NCBI GenBank assembly: GCA_037179385.1
Contig: CM074194.1
Location: 2,931,001 to 2,995,000, forward strand
Direction of reading: 5' to 3'
Origin: Holothuria scabra
Taxonomy: Eukaryota; Echinodermata; Holothuroidea; Aspidochirotida; Holothuriidae
DNA: 64,000 nt
The notes under the pieces are model-generated. The model saw nothing but the letters and a program-made list of their open reading frames with translations, made no database searches and was not told the DNA's origin. Positions 26,014 through 38,059 of this stretch are shown here, in pieces (within the stretch, counting starts at the first letter, position 1; every line of letters begins with the position of its first letter). The translations under genes were made by a program, and so were the position numbers.

Positions 26014-26088
26014 TGCGTGTGTATGTATGTATGTATGTATGTGTGTGTGGGTGTGTGTGCAGGTGTGTGTGTGTATGTGTGTGTTTGT
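26014..26088. repeat. TG/TATG-rich microsatellite
   Basis: Consists of GTATGTATG repeats followed by imperfect (TG)n, immediately before TGACACTTTGCTTGTTAACA, the lead-in to the main GGTCA array. A similar but short TGTGTGTGGGTATATGTGAC leader precedes the block at 38.1 kb. Confidence 0.9.
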
Positions 26089-27000
26089 GACACTTTGCTT
26101 GTTAACACGATATCTCAAGATAGGAATGTGGCTGAGTTTTCAAACTTAGTACATAGATGCCCCATATTAAGAGGAAAACCCTATTGATTTTGGTCGAGTT
26201 TGATGGTCATATGAGGTCACAGGGGTCAAAAACTCGAAACACTTTACATTTAACACAACTAACTCGTTAACACGATGTCTCAAGATAGGAATATCTGACA
26301 GTTTTCAGACTTGGTACATAGATGCCCAATATGAAGAGGAAGAACCCTATCATTTTTGGTGGAGTTCAGAGGTCATCTGGGGTCACAGGGGTCAAAGGAC
26401 TCGAAAAACTTTACAATACAATATGGCACGTTAGGAATGTTTGAAAGTATTCAAATTTGGTACATAGATGTCCCATATCAAGAAAAAGAACAGCATAAGT
26501 TTTCATTGAGTTTAAAGGTTATTTGGGGTCACAGGTGTCAAAGGACTCGAAATACGTATTTACATTTAACTCATTAACACAGTATCTCAATGTAGAAATG
26601 CCATAGGACTTGAAACACTTTACATTTAACTCATTAACACAGTATCTGAAGGCATGAATGTTTGAAAGTATTCAAACTTGGTACATAGATGTCCTATATC
26701 AAGAAAAAGAACAATATCAGTTTTCAACAAGTTAAAAGGTTATTTGGTGTCAAAGGACTCGAAACACTTTACATTTAACTAGTTAACAGAGTATCTCAAT
26801 GTAGAAATGTTCATAGGACTTGAAACACTTTACATTTCACTCATTAGCACAGTATCTGAAGGTAGAAATGTCTGGAAGTTTTCAAACTTCGTGCATAGAT
26901 GACCCATATCAAGAGGAAGAATGGTATGGGTTTTGGTCAAGTTCAAAGGTCATTTGGGGTCACAGGGGGTCCACCCCGGAAAACCATGTTTACACAATAT
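26089..27000 (+). repeat. GGTCA array, divergent subfamily
   Basis: Units of about 145-205 bp share GGTCA-motif cores (about 26210, 26363, 26512, 26738, 26946) and a subfamily-specific AACACTTTACATTTAACTC block, followed by GTATCTCAA or GTATCTGAA and GGTACATAGATG. Some units have lost the first GGTCA pair. Good DR1-type sites are AGTTCAGAGGTCA (26363-26375) and AGTTCAAAGGTCA (26940-26952). Confidence 0.8.
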
Positions 27001-28560
27001 CTTAAGGTAGGAAGCTTGGATTGATTTCAAAATTAATATATTGATGCAGTATGATGGGTAGATGAACCCTACTAATTTTGGGAGAGGTCAAAGGTCATTT
27101 GAGGTCACAGGGGGTCAAACCCCCAAAATGTTTTTTACATGATATCTCAAGTTGGGAAACTTGGATTAAATTCAAACTCAAGATGTTGATGCGTTATGAT
27201 GTAAGCAAGAACCCTTTAGATTTTGGTAGAGGTCAAAGGTCATTTGGGGTCACAGAGGGTCAAACCCCGAAAATCTTGTTTACACGATATCTGAAGGTAG
27301 GAAGCTTGGATTGATTTGAATCTTAATTTGTTGATGCAATATGATGGGAAGAAGAACCTTATTGATTTTGGGTCGAGGTCAAAGGTTATTTGGGGTCACA
27401 GGGGGGTCAATCCCCCAAAACCTTGTTTACATGATATCTCAAGGTAGGAAACTTGGATTAATTTCAAACTTGATATGTTGATGCATTATGATGTATGTAA
27501 AAATGCTACTGATTTTGGTAGGGGTCAAAGGTCATCTGGGGTCACAGGGGGTCAAACTTGGAAAACCTTGTTTACAGGATATCTTAAGTTAGGAAACTTG
27601 GATTAATCTCAAACGTGGTATGTTGATGCATTATGATGTAAGGAAGAATCCTGTTGATTTTGGTACAGGTCAAAGGTCATTTCGGGTCAAAGGGGGGCTG
27701 AACCCTGAAAACCTTGTTTACAAGTTATGTCAAGGAAGGAAGCTTGGATTGATTTCAACCTTGAGATGTTGATGCATCATAATGAAAGGAAGAACCCTAT
27801 GATTTTGGTAGAGGTCAAAGGTCATTTGGGGTCACAGGGGGCCAAACCCTGAAAACCTTGTTTACATGATATCTCAAGCAAGGAAGCTTAGATTGATTTC
27901 AAACGTGATATGTTGATGTATGGAAAAATCCTACTGATTTTGGTAGGGGTCAAAGGTCATCTGGGGTTGCAGGGGGTCAAACTCCGAAAACCTTGTTTGC
28001 ATGATATCTCAAGGTAGGGAACTTGGATTAATCTCAAACTTGGTATGTTGATGCATCATAATGTGAGGGAGAACCCTATTGATTTCGTTAGAGGACAAAT
28101 GTCATCCAGGGTCATAGGAGGCTCAAATCCCGAAAACCTTGTTTGCATGATATCTAATGGTAGGAAGCTTGGATTTTTTCAGACTTGGTTTGTTAATGAA
28201 TAATGACAAGAGGGTGGACCCTATTAATTTTGGTAAAGGTCAAAGTTCACCTGGGGTTATCCAAGGTCAAACCTTGAAAACTCCTACTTTGTATTTCAAG
28301 GTGGGAAAATGAGAGAGAGTTCAAAGTTAGAATGTGGATGTGTGATGGTTGGGAGATGGCTTCTGTCATCCTTGGTGGAGGTTGAAGGTCAATTGGGGTC
28401 ACCAGAGATCAAACTATGAAAACTTTGTTAATAGGATAGAATATCTTAAGGCACAGCATGAAATTTGGCTTTTCATTGTAGAAGTGTTTTGGTTAAAAGA
28501 AAAACCAGTTTCTTACTGGTGGAGTCAAAGGTCACTTTGGGTCACCATCTGTTATAATAA
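27001..28560 (+). repeat. GGTCA array, main 146-bp satellite-like subfamily
   Basis: Units recur with their GGTCA core at about 27085, 27230, 27376, 27522, 27667, 27812, 27947, 28092 and 28237, so the period is 145-146 bp with one shorter step. Each unit reads roughly: GATTTTGGTAG, AGGTCAAAGGTCA, TTTG, GGGTCA, CAGG, GGGTCA, AACC-CGAAAACCTTGTTTAC, GATATCTCAAGG, AGGAAGCTTGGATT, TTGATGCATTATGATG. The period is not a multiple of three and frames are not kept between units, so it is not coding. Two decayed units extend it to about 28560. Confidence 0.93.
27085..28249 (+). promoter_or_regulatory. Phased nuclear-receptor-type direct repeats (DR1 with DR4), candidate binding array
   Basis: Perfect DR1 sites AGGTCAAAGGTCA are at 27085-27097, 27230-27242, 27667-27679 and 27812-27824. 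Sites fitting RGKTCA on both halves are at 27522-27534, 27947-27959 and 28237-28249. One-mismatch or weaker sites are at 27376-27388 and 28092-28104. In most units TTTG (a 4-bp spacer) then GGGTCA follows, and often CAGG then another GGGTCA, giving DR1-DR4-DR4 over about 34 bp. DR1 elements are classic targets of RXR, HNF4 and COUP-TF family receptors. Binding here is inference only. Confidence 0.45.
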
Positions 28561-28687
28561 ATGCAGCATTTTTTGAAAAGAACATGTTCAGTATGCATCA
28601 TCGAAACCCCAATGCATTTTTGCATTCTGGTTTTATAATCTCTACATTGTTTGAAAAGTTGGTCAGCTTTTGAATTCAGAAGTTTAT

Positions 28688-28940
28688 AATGAGAGAGCAG
28701 TCACCCTAGTTTGAAGTAGTGTAGTATACTGTTCTGTTTCATGATTGGTTGTTGAGAGTCATGTGATAACATTATTTTCTCCTCAAATGTAAAATTTAAA
28801 GTGCTTGGTTCACCTTCCATATAGTACTGAATCCATGAAATATTATGAAAGATTCTTTGACAAGAAATAAGAAAGAGACTTGCAATATTTAGCTGAACCT
28901 TTTTTTAAAATAAGTTTAGTGGGACTGCTCTTGATCTTAA
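28688..28940. mobile_element. TTAA-type MITE family A, copy 2
   Basis: The ends GAGAGAGCAGTCACCCTAG and TTTAGTGGGACTGCTCTTGA are inverted copies, and the right end abuts TTAA (28937-28940). The interior shares TTCATGATTGG, GAGTCATGTGA and CTCCTCAAATGTAAAATTTA with the other family members. About 250 bp, no ORF. It lies just after the GGTCA array. Confidence 0.75.
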
Positions 28941-30890
28941 ACCTTTACTTATATGCTTTTGGTTGAAGAGAAATAACAGAGATAGATTCAAATTACATCA
29001 GCAAGGTTATAGGATATCTTTTTGTCATTTGGTCGTTCAGAGGAAGGAAGAATTCTGTATATCTTTATAATGTTGCATCATGCTTGATAGAATTCTTTTT
29101 CCATTGACGTCACATCCGTTGCTGCTTTGTCAATCAAAGCAGTATTGAGCACTCGCATGCTACTGCCGGTACATATGTAGTACAGACATAAAGTAATTGG
29201 TAAAAATGGATGGAAAGCCCTTTCAAGCATGCACATACACATTGTAAGTTATATGAGAATCAGCCCCATGTAGTGCTATGCATATTAAAGTACACATTGA
29301 CGTCATCGTTTCCGAAGGCTGAGAAACCATGTCAGGAGTTCATTAGAGTTTCGTTACTTTCTTCAAATTAACAGCAAATGCATTGTATAGCATTTGTAAA
29401 AAGAAAAAAAAAACACTTTCAAGGCTGTTTTGTATTAGTTGTACTTGAGAAAAGAATAATTTAATATAAAGTTATCCAGCATGCTGTTAAAATGATTTGA
29501 AACTTGAACGATGCATGAAACCTACGAACTTTTCTTGGTCAATTCCAATAAAGAAGCTCTTCTTCATAGTGTGTTTTAAGTATTATTGTAAATAAAATCT
29601 TCTTTCTAGAGTAAGAGTCATTCAGGCATTTTATAGAGTTGAATAAACTTTAGGAAAAAGTCATTATATCATAAACAGCTGTGAAGAACTAATTACAGTA
29701 TGATAGCTGCATAGAGCACCATGTATCTTCTATGGCCCCAGCTCTACCCTTGTTGTATGCCTGCTCTTCTTGGGTCCATCCAGGCCTAAAGGTGGCAGTT
29801 AGTTCACGGTCCACATTGCAGACATATATTTACCCCTTTAATTGCTACATCTAAATAGCATCATTCTCGTGCCCCACACGCATTGCCTGGGGAAGTTCTG
29901 ACACCAAGCAGGGGCATTACCTTATTTTAAAAAACTTGCTGCACATGAAAAATCAAAGTCAGTAGACTACTGTATTTCTGTAATGTTGGGGGTGTTCTCC
30001 TCAGTCTCCCCTCCCTGGATTAACCTAAAGTTTCCAGGCTTCCACTAGACCTATTTTAATGGTGGGCATTAAGTGTAAATGCCAACCAGAGTACGCCCAG
30101 TAAAACAGGAAATTTCAGAAAAAATTGAGGTTCATTCTTTATTTTTTGTACTTTATCAGAGAATATTGTAAAAATCAGGAAAATGACACAGATGGTCTTT
30201 TGCTTTTGTTTTCCAACTTCTTCCAAAACCACAGATCGAAACCATCATCCCCTGTACAATTGGGAGTAAATACCAGACACTGTCTGGTAGCCCTCTTTCT
30301 CCATACAGATCAAAAATTAAAAACCTAATCAGTTATTTAATGCTCAAGAAAAATTTATGCACCCCAACTTTCAAAATTTTAAGTTCCATACCTTCCATAA
30401 CTTTTCTTGTGCACATTTTGAGGATATAAAACTATTGCTGGGTTTTATTTTTCAGGTTTAATGGTTTAATAATGACCAGAGCTACCTTCTTATTTGATAA
30501 TAACTACAGCTAGTTTCTTTTGTATAGTTTTTGCAGTTAGAGTGGAATGTCTGTGGAATATGTATACATGCATTTCAAATTACACATATTTCCCTTTAGG
30601 TAGGAAATTTTGAGGTCACTTGTAGCATTGGTATGTACTGAGTTATCTATTTTAAAAAGTTTAACTTGTCAGCTTGATAATACTGCATTGATATTACAAA
30701 CCGGAGACCAAACATCATAGCTGATAAAGTGCAAAGTATAGAATGTACTAGCACCACTCAACCCGTCACACTTCTTGCATGTGTAATGAATCATTCTAGG
30801 AGCCACCAAAGAGGTGGATGTTGATAACAAAATAATCTATTGTTCAAAGTAATTCTAATTATGAATTTCTCCATTGTAAATTCAATTGTT
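28941..30890. other. AT-rich DNA, nothing recognised
   Basis: Short frames only. I see no repeat partner elsewhere in the window. Confidence 0.55.
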
Positions 30891-31080
30891 TAAAGGGAAA
30901 AATGTAGTCACCTCAACTTGGACTCTTGTAGTTGACTCTCTTGTGTTACGAATGGCTCGATCAGTCAATACAGAATGATGCAATTTTGTCAGTTTAAAAC
31001 AAACCTTGTCATAGAAACCTCTGAGGTATCCTTACTGCTCATTTAGGTGTACCTGACAAATTTATCTAAAGGAAGTTTCA
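30891..31080. mobile_element. TTAA-type MITE family A, left-end fragment
   Basis: Starts TTAAAGGGAAAAATGTAGTC and continues ACCTCAACTTGGACTCTTGTAG with the family order. The right terminus cannot be found, so the copy is truncated or badly decayed. Confidence 0.55.
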
Positions 31081-31754
31081 GCCATATATTTACGTTTTAT
31101 AAAATTATCTTTCGTAATATATGGGAAGTGCCTAATATGAAGGGAGATTCCTTCAGAACATGAATCCCACTATATTTCTCACATGTTCATTTTATAAGTT
31201 GTGAACTTGTGAAGAACAATTAGAGAACTCAAATCTGGATGTATTGGAAAAACTTTCTAAATGGCTTAAAGGTCTGGTGAAATGAAAATGTCTCAGTTGG
31301 ACTTTTCATTTGGGAATTATTTCAAAGTTTGTAAAACAGCCCAAGTTTCATAAAAATCCATCAAATTTTTATAAAATCTATACCTTAATCTCTAATGACA
31401 GGATATTTTCAACTTTGCATTTATATCATGATATCATGAATGTTATATACAAATGTCTAATTTATATGAAGGACACACATATGTATAAATATGTCCAATG
31501 TTGTTTTTGTTTTTTAATTTCACTGATAGCTTTAGTTTCCCCTGAGGGATTTATTTTCGAAGTTATACTTGCCCTCTTAAGTAAAAGCTGTCACAAACCC
31601 AGCTTTAACCTATGTAATGAAGTAAAAGATACATGTTATGCAACATTTCATATCATTACTTTTCATAGTGATGGTTTTATATATCATAGTGATGGTTTTT
31701 TCAGAAACTGTCAAACTTGGAAATCTATCTTGAGAGCAGTCAAAGATGTTGAAA
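31081..31754. other. Unassigned AT-rich DNA
   Basis: Contains a direct 16-bp duplication, ATCATAGTGATGGTTT-like, at about 31665-31700. The 192-codon frame running through here (31310-31888) ends inside a MITE and has no domain, so I do not call it a gene. Confidence 0.55.
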
Positions 31755-32040
31755 TTAAAGTCAGTTATCCATCACCCCAAACAGTTCAAATTCTCTCAAC
31801 CTACTCATTACTTAGCCCCTTACCACAAACTTATCAAGACACATCATTGCTTTACTGGGCACATCCTGATGAGTATACAGTGCCCTAATGAGTAATCAAA
31901 GTACTTTCAGCTCATGCTATGTTATATGAGCCACTCTTCATATTTTGAATTTGATGTCCCTCAAAGGGATGTGAAGACTGAGAATTTTTGTAGACTGCTC
32001 ATAAAATTATAAGTTTGGAGTGATGAATGAGTGCCTTTAA
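31755..32040. mobile_element. TTAA-type MITE family B, copy 2
   Basis: Flanked by TTAA on both sides (31755-31758 and 32037-32040). The ends are AGTCAGTTATCCATCACCCC and GGAGTGATGAATGAGTGCCT, inverted relatives. The interior keeps CAACCTACTCATTACTTAGC and the TGTAGACTGCT block near the right end. About 286 bp, no coding capacity of its own. Confidence 0.75.
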
Positions 32041-33280
32041 TTCTGATATTCCATCTAGGGATTAGATTCTTCACCTCTCAAGTAAAATGGCCTCTTGTTG
32101 GTAGTGTGTTACTGTGCCTTTAACTTTACACATCTATGTCTTATGTTACAAACTTGGCTCTATCCAAGGTCTGAAGATTTTCAGTTTCTGATTCTATACT
32201 TATTAGAGCAGAGAGATTGGATGTGTGAAATCGATTTAGTGGATCAAAGTTGGGTGTTGAGATACTGAGATGGTTAGAACAATATCAAACAAGTCATGAA
32301 TAATCATCCTTTTTGACAAGAATGCTATTAATTTTTGAACAGTGGTGCCATTGGATATGAGTAGCTATGTTTTCATGTACAGTATGGGTATGAGCTGCAA
32401 ACAGTTCACTCATCATGTCATTTACAATGCGATGGGTCACATCATATGAAACAATTTCCAGTAGACTTGCAGGTTGCCCTCAACAAAAATTTGCTGGGTT
32501 TATGCTTGGAAAGTAATCATATGACTATATCTTTTATTTTGTTTTTATATATTCTGGAGTTGCAGGATACAGGAAATCCAGTTGACTAATCCAAGGACAT
32601 TTTTATTTATATTGTAATAATAAGCATTTGAAGTATAAAGATAGTATGTTGTTTTATTGGAATGCATTTCTGAAATTTCTTTTTTATTTCCTTTTTTTTT
32701 CATGTGCCAAGTGCAGACTTTTTAGTGGCTGGGCCTTATATCTTTATATTCTTGAGAATTTGGTCACATGACACAATGGTTCATTAGGGTTATTATTGTT
32801 GTCATTTGTACCACTAAACTTGTGTAAATCTGTAATCCTTGTAATGATGAATTACAGTTTACAGATGGAAATGTTGTTTACAAATGAGTGGCCACAGTAC
32901 AGCTAGAGCAGCCATGCCTTAAGCCGGAAATTTAAATACAGAGTCTCATCAGTTATTACAGATGGCAACATAAGGCACCAGGGTACTGTAAGTGTAAATC
33001 CTTAAAGGGCCAAAACAGTGGCCCCCAAACATAATTTGAAAAAACAGCTGTATCTCACAATTTTCTTTCTATTCCATGTTTCATGATATTTCAGGAATTA
33101 ATCACATGCATGTACACAAGGTAAACTCAGCAGTTGCTGTTCTGCACGCTTAGTAAATCTGATAATTAAGGGAGAGAAATGTTGTTACATAATTTTCTAG
33201 AGCCATTCATAGGATTATACTTGTTCAAGTTAGGATGACTGCGCTTTTCTTTTAAAGACATATGGGATCCAGGGACCTTC
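32041..33280. other. AT-rich DNA, nothing recognised
   Basis: No repeat partner or exon identified. Confidence 0.55.
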
Positions 33281-33870
33281 TTAAAGGGGAAGTATAAGCA
33301 AAAATTTTAATTTCATATGTGGGAGAGGAACCAAATCTACACAGTGTGGTGAAAGTTCCATTCAAATCAGACATGTATTTCTCAAGATATCAGTAAATGA
33401 AGTGAGTAGATTTGTGTTCAAAAGTGAGTTTGAAGGCAGCAAAGCATGTACAGTATCACTCCCTCACATCTACAAGGAATGCTTTGTTTCCCTTTGTTTT
33501 ATCAGACTGTTGTGTTGACCCTAAAGTTAATAGGAGTGTGACCTGCCTGTGAGGGATGCAAAGTTTGTAAAATTCTCATGCCACTTAGTGTATGCCATCA
33601 CATTTTAATAATATGGGATTGTTGAGGAGAAAATCCAGTCTAAAGTTTACAAAAAAAAACAAAAGAGTGCACATCAATGTGGGAATGTGATGTCATATGT
33701 GCTTGCTTCAAGTTCACCTTTTGTCGAAAATGTGAAAATTTTACGTGCTCATATCTTGAGAACCACACGGCGGATTTCAATGCAAATTTCACCAAAAAGC
33801 TCAGAATAAGTACTCCTCTAATATACCAAATCCTGTTGTGACCTTAAACCCTTCTTTTAAGTCCCATGTC
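33281..33870. repeat. Dispersed repeat, partly shared with 14.0 kb
   Basis: Begins TTAAAGGGGAAGTATAAGC and ends ACCTTAAACCCTTCTTTTAA. The last 130 bp recur inverted at 13990-14130. The interior includes TCATATCTTGAGAACCACAC. The ends resemble each other weakly in inverted orientation, so this may be a third TTAA-type MITE. I cannot define termini with confidence. Confidence 0.4.
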
Positions 33871-33939
33871 CAGCCAATGTATTTTATAACACAGTTATGT
33901 CTTTATTTTGCAAGCCTTCATTTGGAAAATCCTTCCTTT

Positions 33940-34322
33940 GTCAAAATGTGTCAAGAGTTGTTATCAATTTCAGGTGTTCATTCAAGCATTTAAAAATAGT
34001 CATAAATTAAGTATGACATTTAATGACAGTTTACCTCATATTATACCAAAAAGTGATTTTACCCTTCAATGCACCATGAGTAATTTGATTTCATTTTATC
34101 CGTAATGATTATTTCAGAATTTGTGGCTCTGTAAATTATGGAAACCCCAAGTTGATGTTCTTCTATTGTAACAGAATGGTCATCAAAGCTGTTGCCCATT
34201 GGTGCAACTATTTGGGGTAATAAACAAGTAGTTAGGTACTTATGTTTGGAACCAGTTTTTCCCAAAAAATTGGGTACTGTAGCTATGACCAATTTTAGCA
34301 AAGGAAAACATTTCATCATGCA
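33940..34322 (+). repeat. Dispersed repeat family C, copy 2
   Basis: Follows copy 1 at 12430-12860 in order: GTCAAGAGTTGTTATCAATT, CCCTTCAATGCACCATGAG, TTATTTCAGAATTTGTGG, AGAATGGTCATCAAAGCTG, AGTTAGGTACTT, TTTCATCATGCAGG. No ORF is conserved among the copies. Confidence 0.65.
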
Positions 34323-35057
34323 GGAGATAGGGCTCTGGGATGGACTCTAGACTCTCACATAATGAGGTCAAAAGTAACAGGAATATGTACTAAGAGATGT
34401 GATAAAGAATCATTGGACTTTTTGAGTGCCTCAAGAAACTAAAGATCAAACTAAAAATAAGGGCAAGAAATGGTCATATTATTTCTCCATTGATCCAGCC
34501 AAATGCAAAACTGTAGCTGTTGTTTATTTTAGACAGCATTGAACAGCCCACAAAAGAATTGATCCTGAGAAAGTGTCAAAAAAGATATCAGTAGTTTGTA
34601 AAATTCAAAAAAGACCGTCCAAAGGCTTATATTTTTCCCCCATTCTTGCTCACATTCTTGTTGCTTTAACAGTGATTTGCTTTACGTATTGGTTACTAGC
34701 CTTCACAGTACAGTTTGATTCTTTTCCAGTAAAGCTTCTTCAAGTGAGCAGGTTTTGTGTCACCAAAGAAGATGGAAAAGGATCAGAGCAGGCCAAGCAG
34801 GGTGATGGGATTGTAAAAAAAAATCTGCACTGTGGGTGATGGTTCAATTCATCCCAAGTTATTTTTAAAACATCAGATGTAATTTTAATACATTGTGTCC
34901 TTATCCACTCAATGAGTGCCCAATTGCTTCTAGTAATTAGTAAATAATTTACACAAATTAACATCCACCGTTGCAGTAAAATTGACCACCAGACATCATT
35001 GTTAATAGTACTGTGTTTCAAATTCTCTAAAGGGAAAGAGGCCGACTTCATGGTCAA
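34323..35057. other. Unassigned AT-rich DNA
   Basis: No exon or complete repeat recognised between the family C copy and the SINE. Confidence 0.55.
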
Positions 35058-35257
35058 GTACAGTAGTTAGAACTTAGAGCATCCAACTTTCAGGTAGGAA
35101 GTCCCAGATTCCTGTCAGGGTCATACTAAAGATTTTAAAAATTGGACTCACTGCCATTGTTTGTGGTGCTCAGCATAAGCCAGTGAGCGTCCTGTGGCTG
35201 ACCCAGCTTAACCAGTTTGTAAAAAACTGAGCTGTAAAACTTGATCTAACTACTTCA
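35058..35257 (+). mobile_element. tRNA-derived SINE, sense copy
   Basis: The head resembles a tRNA: GTTAGAACTTAGAGCATCC at the box A position and CCCAGATTCCTG at the box B position. The body reads CATACTAAAGATTTTAAAAA, CTGCCATTG and GTGGTGCTCAGCATAA, and the 3' part ends GAGCTGTAAAACTTGATCTAAC. The same body order is found at 46560, 61450 and, inverted, 49981-50226. Such elements are transcribed by RNA polymerase III and copied by LINE enzymes. The boxes are diverged, so this copy is old. Confidence 0.7.
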
Positions 35258-38040
35258 GTAAGGACAGAAAGAGTTCAAAGAGTAAAAGAACACAGTGAGA
35301 TCAAGAATTTGCCTGACATTTATTGTGAAACATGCCCTACTAATTACAAGTTTTTTCCGCTTACAAATATTGCACCATTCCATGTCTGTACAAGTAAATA
35401 GTTTTTATATTTTGAAAAGGTAAAATATTAGAAATTTTTCTGTATTCTGCATAAATTAAACATGTCAATATTCACAAAAAATATGGTCACATGATAAAGA
35501 GATACACCATGATTTTAGGGTACCAGCTGGGTAACTGTAATTATACTCCCACAGTCAAATTAGATTAGACATGATTTTCACTGTAAATGAAACTGGATCA
35601 AGTTACCATTGTCAATGCCTGTAGACATGAAGAACTAGATTTGTGCCACCAACTCTTAAATTTTAGGATTAGAAGAGAAAACCCCCATCCCAAAACAGTT
35701 GTTTTGAAGGCAAAATCTCTGTTTATCTTTTTCTATCAATTTGGGTGTTTTCACAGACTGTTTGTATATTACTTTAGACTGTGCACTATTATTAAAGGTT
35801 AATTATCAGGTACCGTTTCAAAACACAATATAAGAAACCATTGTGTATGGTAAGTCTGTGATATTTTGCCTGCTCTCAGTTTGCAGTAATTTAGTTCGTT
35901 GTTTACATTTATATTGTTTGCATTGAACTTTTTTCTCCTTTGTGTCCAATTAACTGGTGACATTCTGTCCAGGGTGCTTCTAATACAAATTCACTGTCAG
36001 ATCCTAGAAACATAAACAAAGGGCAGATCATTGTTGGGCAGGACAAAGCAGATATCAGGATTATTTGAATAAAGCCAGTTAAATGTCACTTCTCAGCTGA
36101 CTAAGGTTTCATGGCAATTTCAGAGGCACAGAGCAATTTTGTTGATTTTAGAGGTAACAGTATTTTTCTAGGCTCTTCTTTGACCACTGAGAAATTAAAC
36201 TTTTCACATTGATATCCTGTTGGGTATTTCCATTATCCTCTGCGTGTCAGGTCGACGGATACCTCAACAGGATCGACATACAAATTCTTTTTGTTTGGAA
36301 TAATTTTGCCAAAGGTTTTTTTTTTTTTTCCTTTTTAAGTGAAGGTTTGGATGTGCTTTGTGAAATGAATGGTGTAGGTTTAGGAGAGCTCTACTTGAGA
36401 ATTGCAGAAGGTTGAATTACAACAACTGTGGTATGAACTTGAGGCAACTAGAAGGGGCTTGTATTTCATTATTACAAAAACATACACCGCCTCTTGGAAT
36501 AAATTTGCTGAGCATTTTAAGGTACTGTATAGTTATGCTATTTGCATTCACAGTTAGGATTTTGTCAAAGATGCTTTCTTTATCTGCTACAACTATTTCT
36601 AATTTCTTCAAGTTTTTCTCACACAGACCCTTGAAATGGTCTGACCCTGAAATAAGAAGATTAACATTTCTCAGAGCTGCAAAATAGAAATATTAGTGAA
36701 AAATAGGGAAGTCACTAAATTTTAAATGAAACAGTACAAGTATACTCCTAAATAAGTAGCCTAGCTACTTAGCCTGCAAAGGATTATGATAGAATCATCC
36801 AAACAGCCAGCAACTTTTTGCTTTTTTTGCCCTTTTTCTGAACAGCATGCAGCAGTTAAGGCTATAATGGGAAGCATAGTACATTCTATGTAGCACAAAC
36901 TTATTATTTGAACTTGGATGTTGTAAGTGTATCTTGTCGATATAGGAATGGAAAGGGGGATTTGAGGAAGGGTGGAGGCAAAAGTAGGCCTCTTTGACTT
37001 TCTTGGAACCTTTAGGGAGAGGATTTTATGTGGATGATTTTGCAGATTCTGCCCAAACTGTGGGATATCAAAATAATTTTGAAGAAAGTTCCTTTCCTTC
37101 CCCCATACATGCACTTGTCCTTTCACCGATCCCTTTCGCACTTGATAGGCCTATAGCATCCAGCTTGATTCTTTCTGACATCCCCCTTGCTGGTATTATC
37201 AGATTCACTTGTTGGAATGTGCAAGGTACATTAAAAAGGCAGATGTGAGACCTATGGCCCAAATGTTCGGTCCCTAAATAAACACCAGTTAAAGTTTTGA
37301 AAGGAAACCTACAAAACAGTTGATGTGGAAATGACTCAGTTTTAAACTGTAGCAAGATGGCTGTTTCTCTTTCGTTTTTACATAATAGAGCTAAAATGTA
37401 CACACACCAACTTCTGTAATTGAATTGATTAAACTCCCAGGATGCTCCCAGGTGACTTGACCCTTTCTTTATGTCTGTGCAAAACCACTGCTATTCAAGG
37501 TGAAGTAAAATGTTTATCTTTTGGTCATTGACCTGCCAACCTACTTCTCTAACAGACCCCTAGATTAGCCAGGAGGTTGGTTTACTCCGATTAACAACAA
37601 ATTCTGATAGCGTCTTGTCTTCTTATCAGTCACTACATCAAGCAGCTATTTCCCCGAAAAATGGTGAGAAATGTGAATCTTTCAATCCTACTGTACAAAG
37701 AGCAATCCTCTCAAAGGGGCCCTCTAGCTAGCAACTCAGTTCCAAAGATTACCGGGTCATGTCTCAAAGTCCCCAAAGTAAAAGTTCACAGGAGGGTTGT
37801 TGATCAGTCAATGTACATGACTTACATTAAATTTCATCTCTCCAAGACTATAAATGAATTCATATCCTGGACAAACAAATCAATTCAATGAAAGAGGAGT
37901 GATTGTTATCTTATTTGTGCAATTACTGTACTGTGGAACCAGTCTCTGTTTTGCGCATGTTTGACCAAACTTTCCATGTAGCAATAATGCACTAGCTGTT
38001 TGCAGCTTTCTAAAGTTCATTCTTTGATTCTTCGCTGAGG
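35258..38040. other. AT-rich DNA, nothing recognised
   Basis: Several short frames on both strands without domains. A T-run of about 13 lies near 36318-36330. No repeat partner noticed. Confidence 0.55.
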
Positions 38041-38059
38041 GCATGCAAGGAATCTATGC

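Noticed and set aside
27078..27314. Repeat-peptide gene encoded by the GGTCA array
   Set aside because: The 146-bp period shifts the frame every unit and stops differ between units.
25250..28560. CRISPR-like array
   Set aside because: Units are about 146 bp, diverged along their whole length, without short identical repeats and unique spacers, and the context is eukaryotic.
31310..31888. 192-codon plus-strand frame, among the longest outside the LINE
   Set aside because: No domain, AT-biased codons, and its last third lies inside a family B MITE, so chance is the better explanation.
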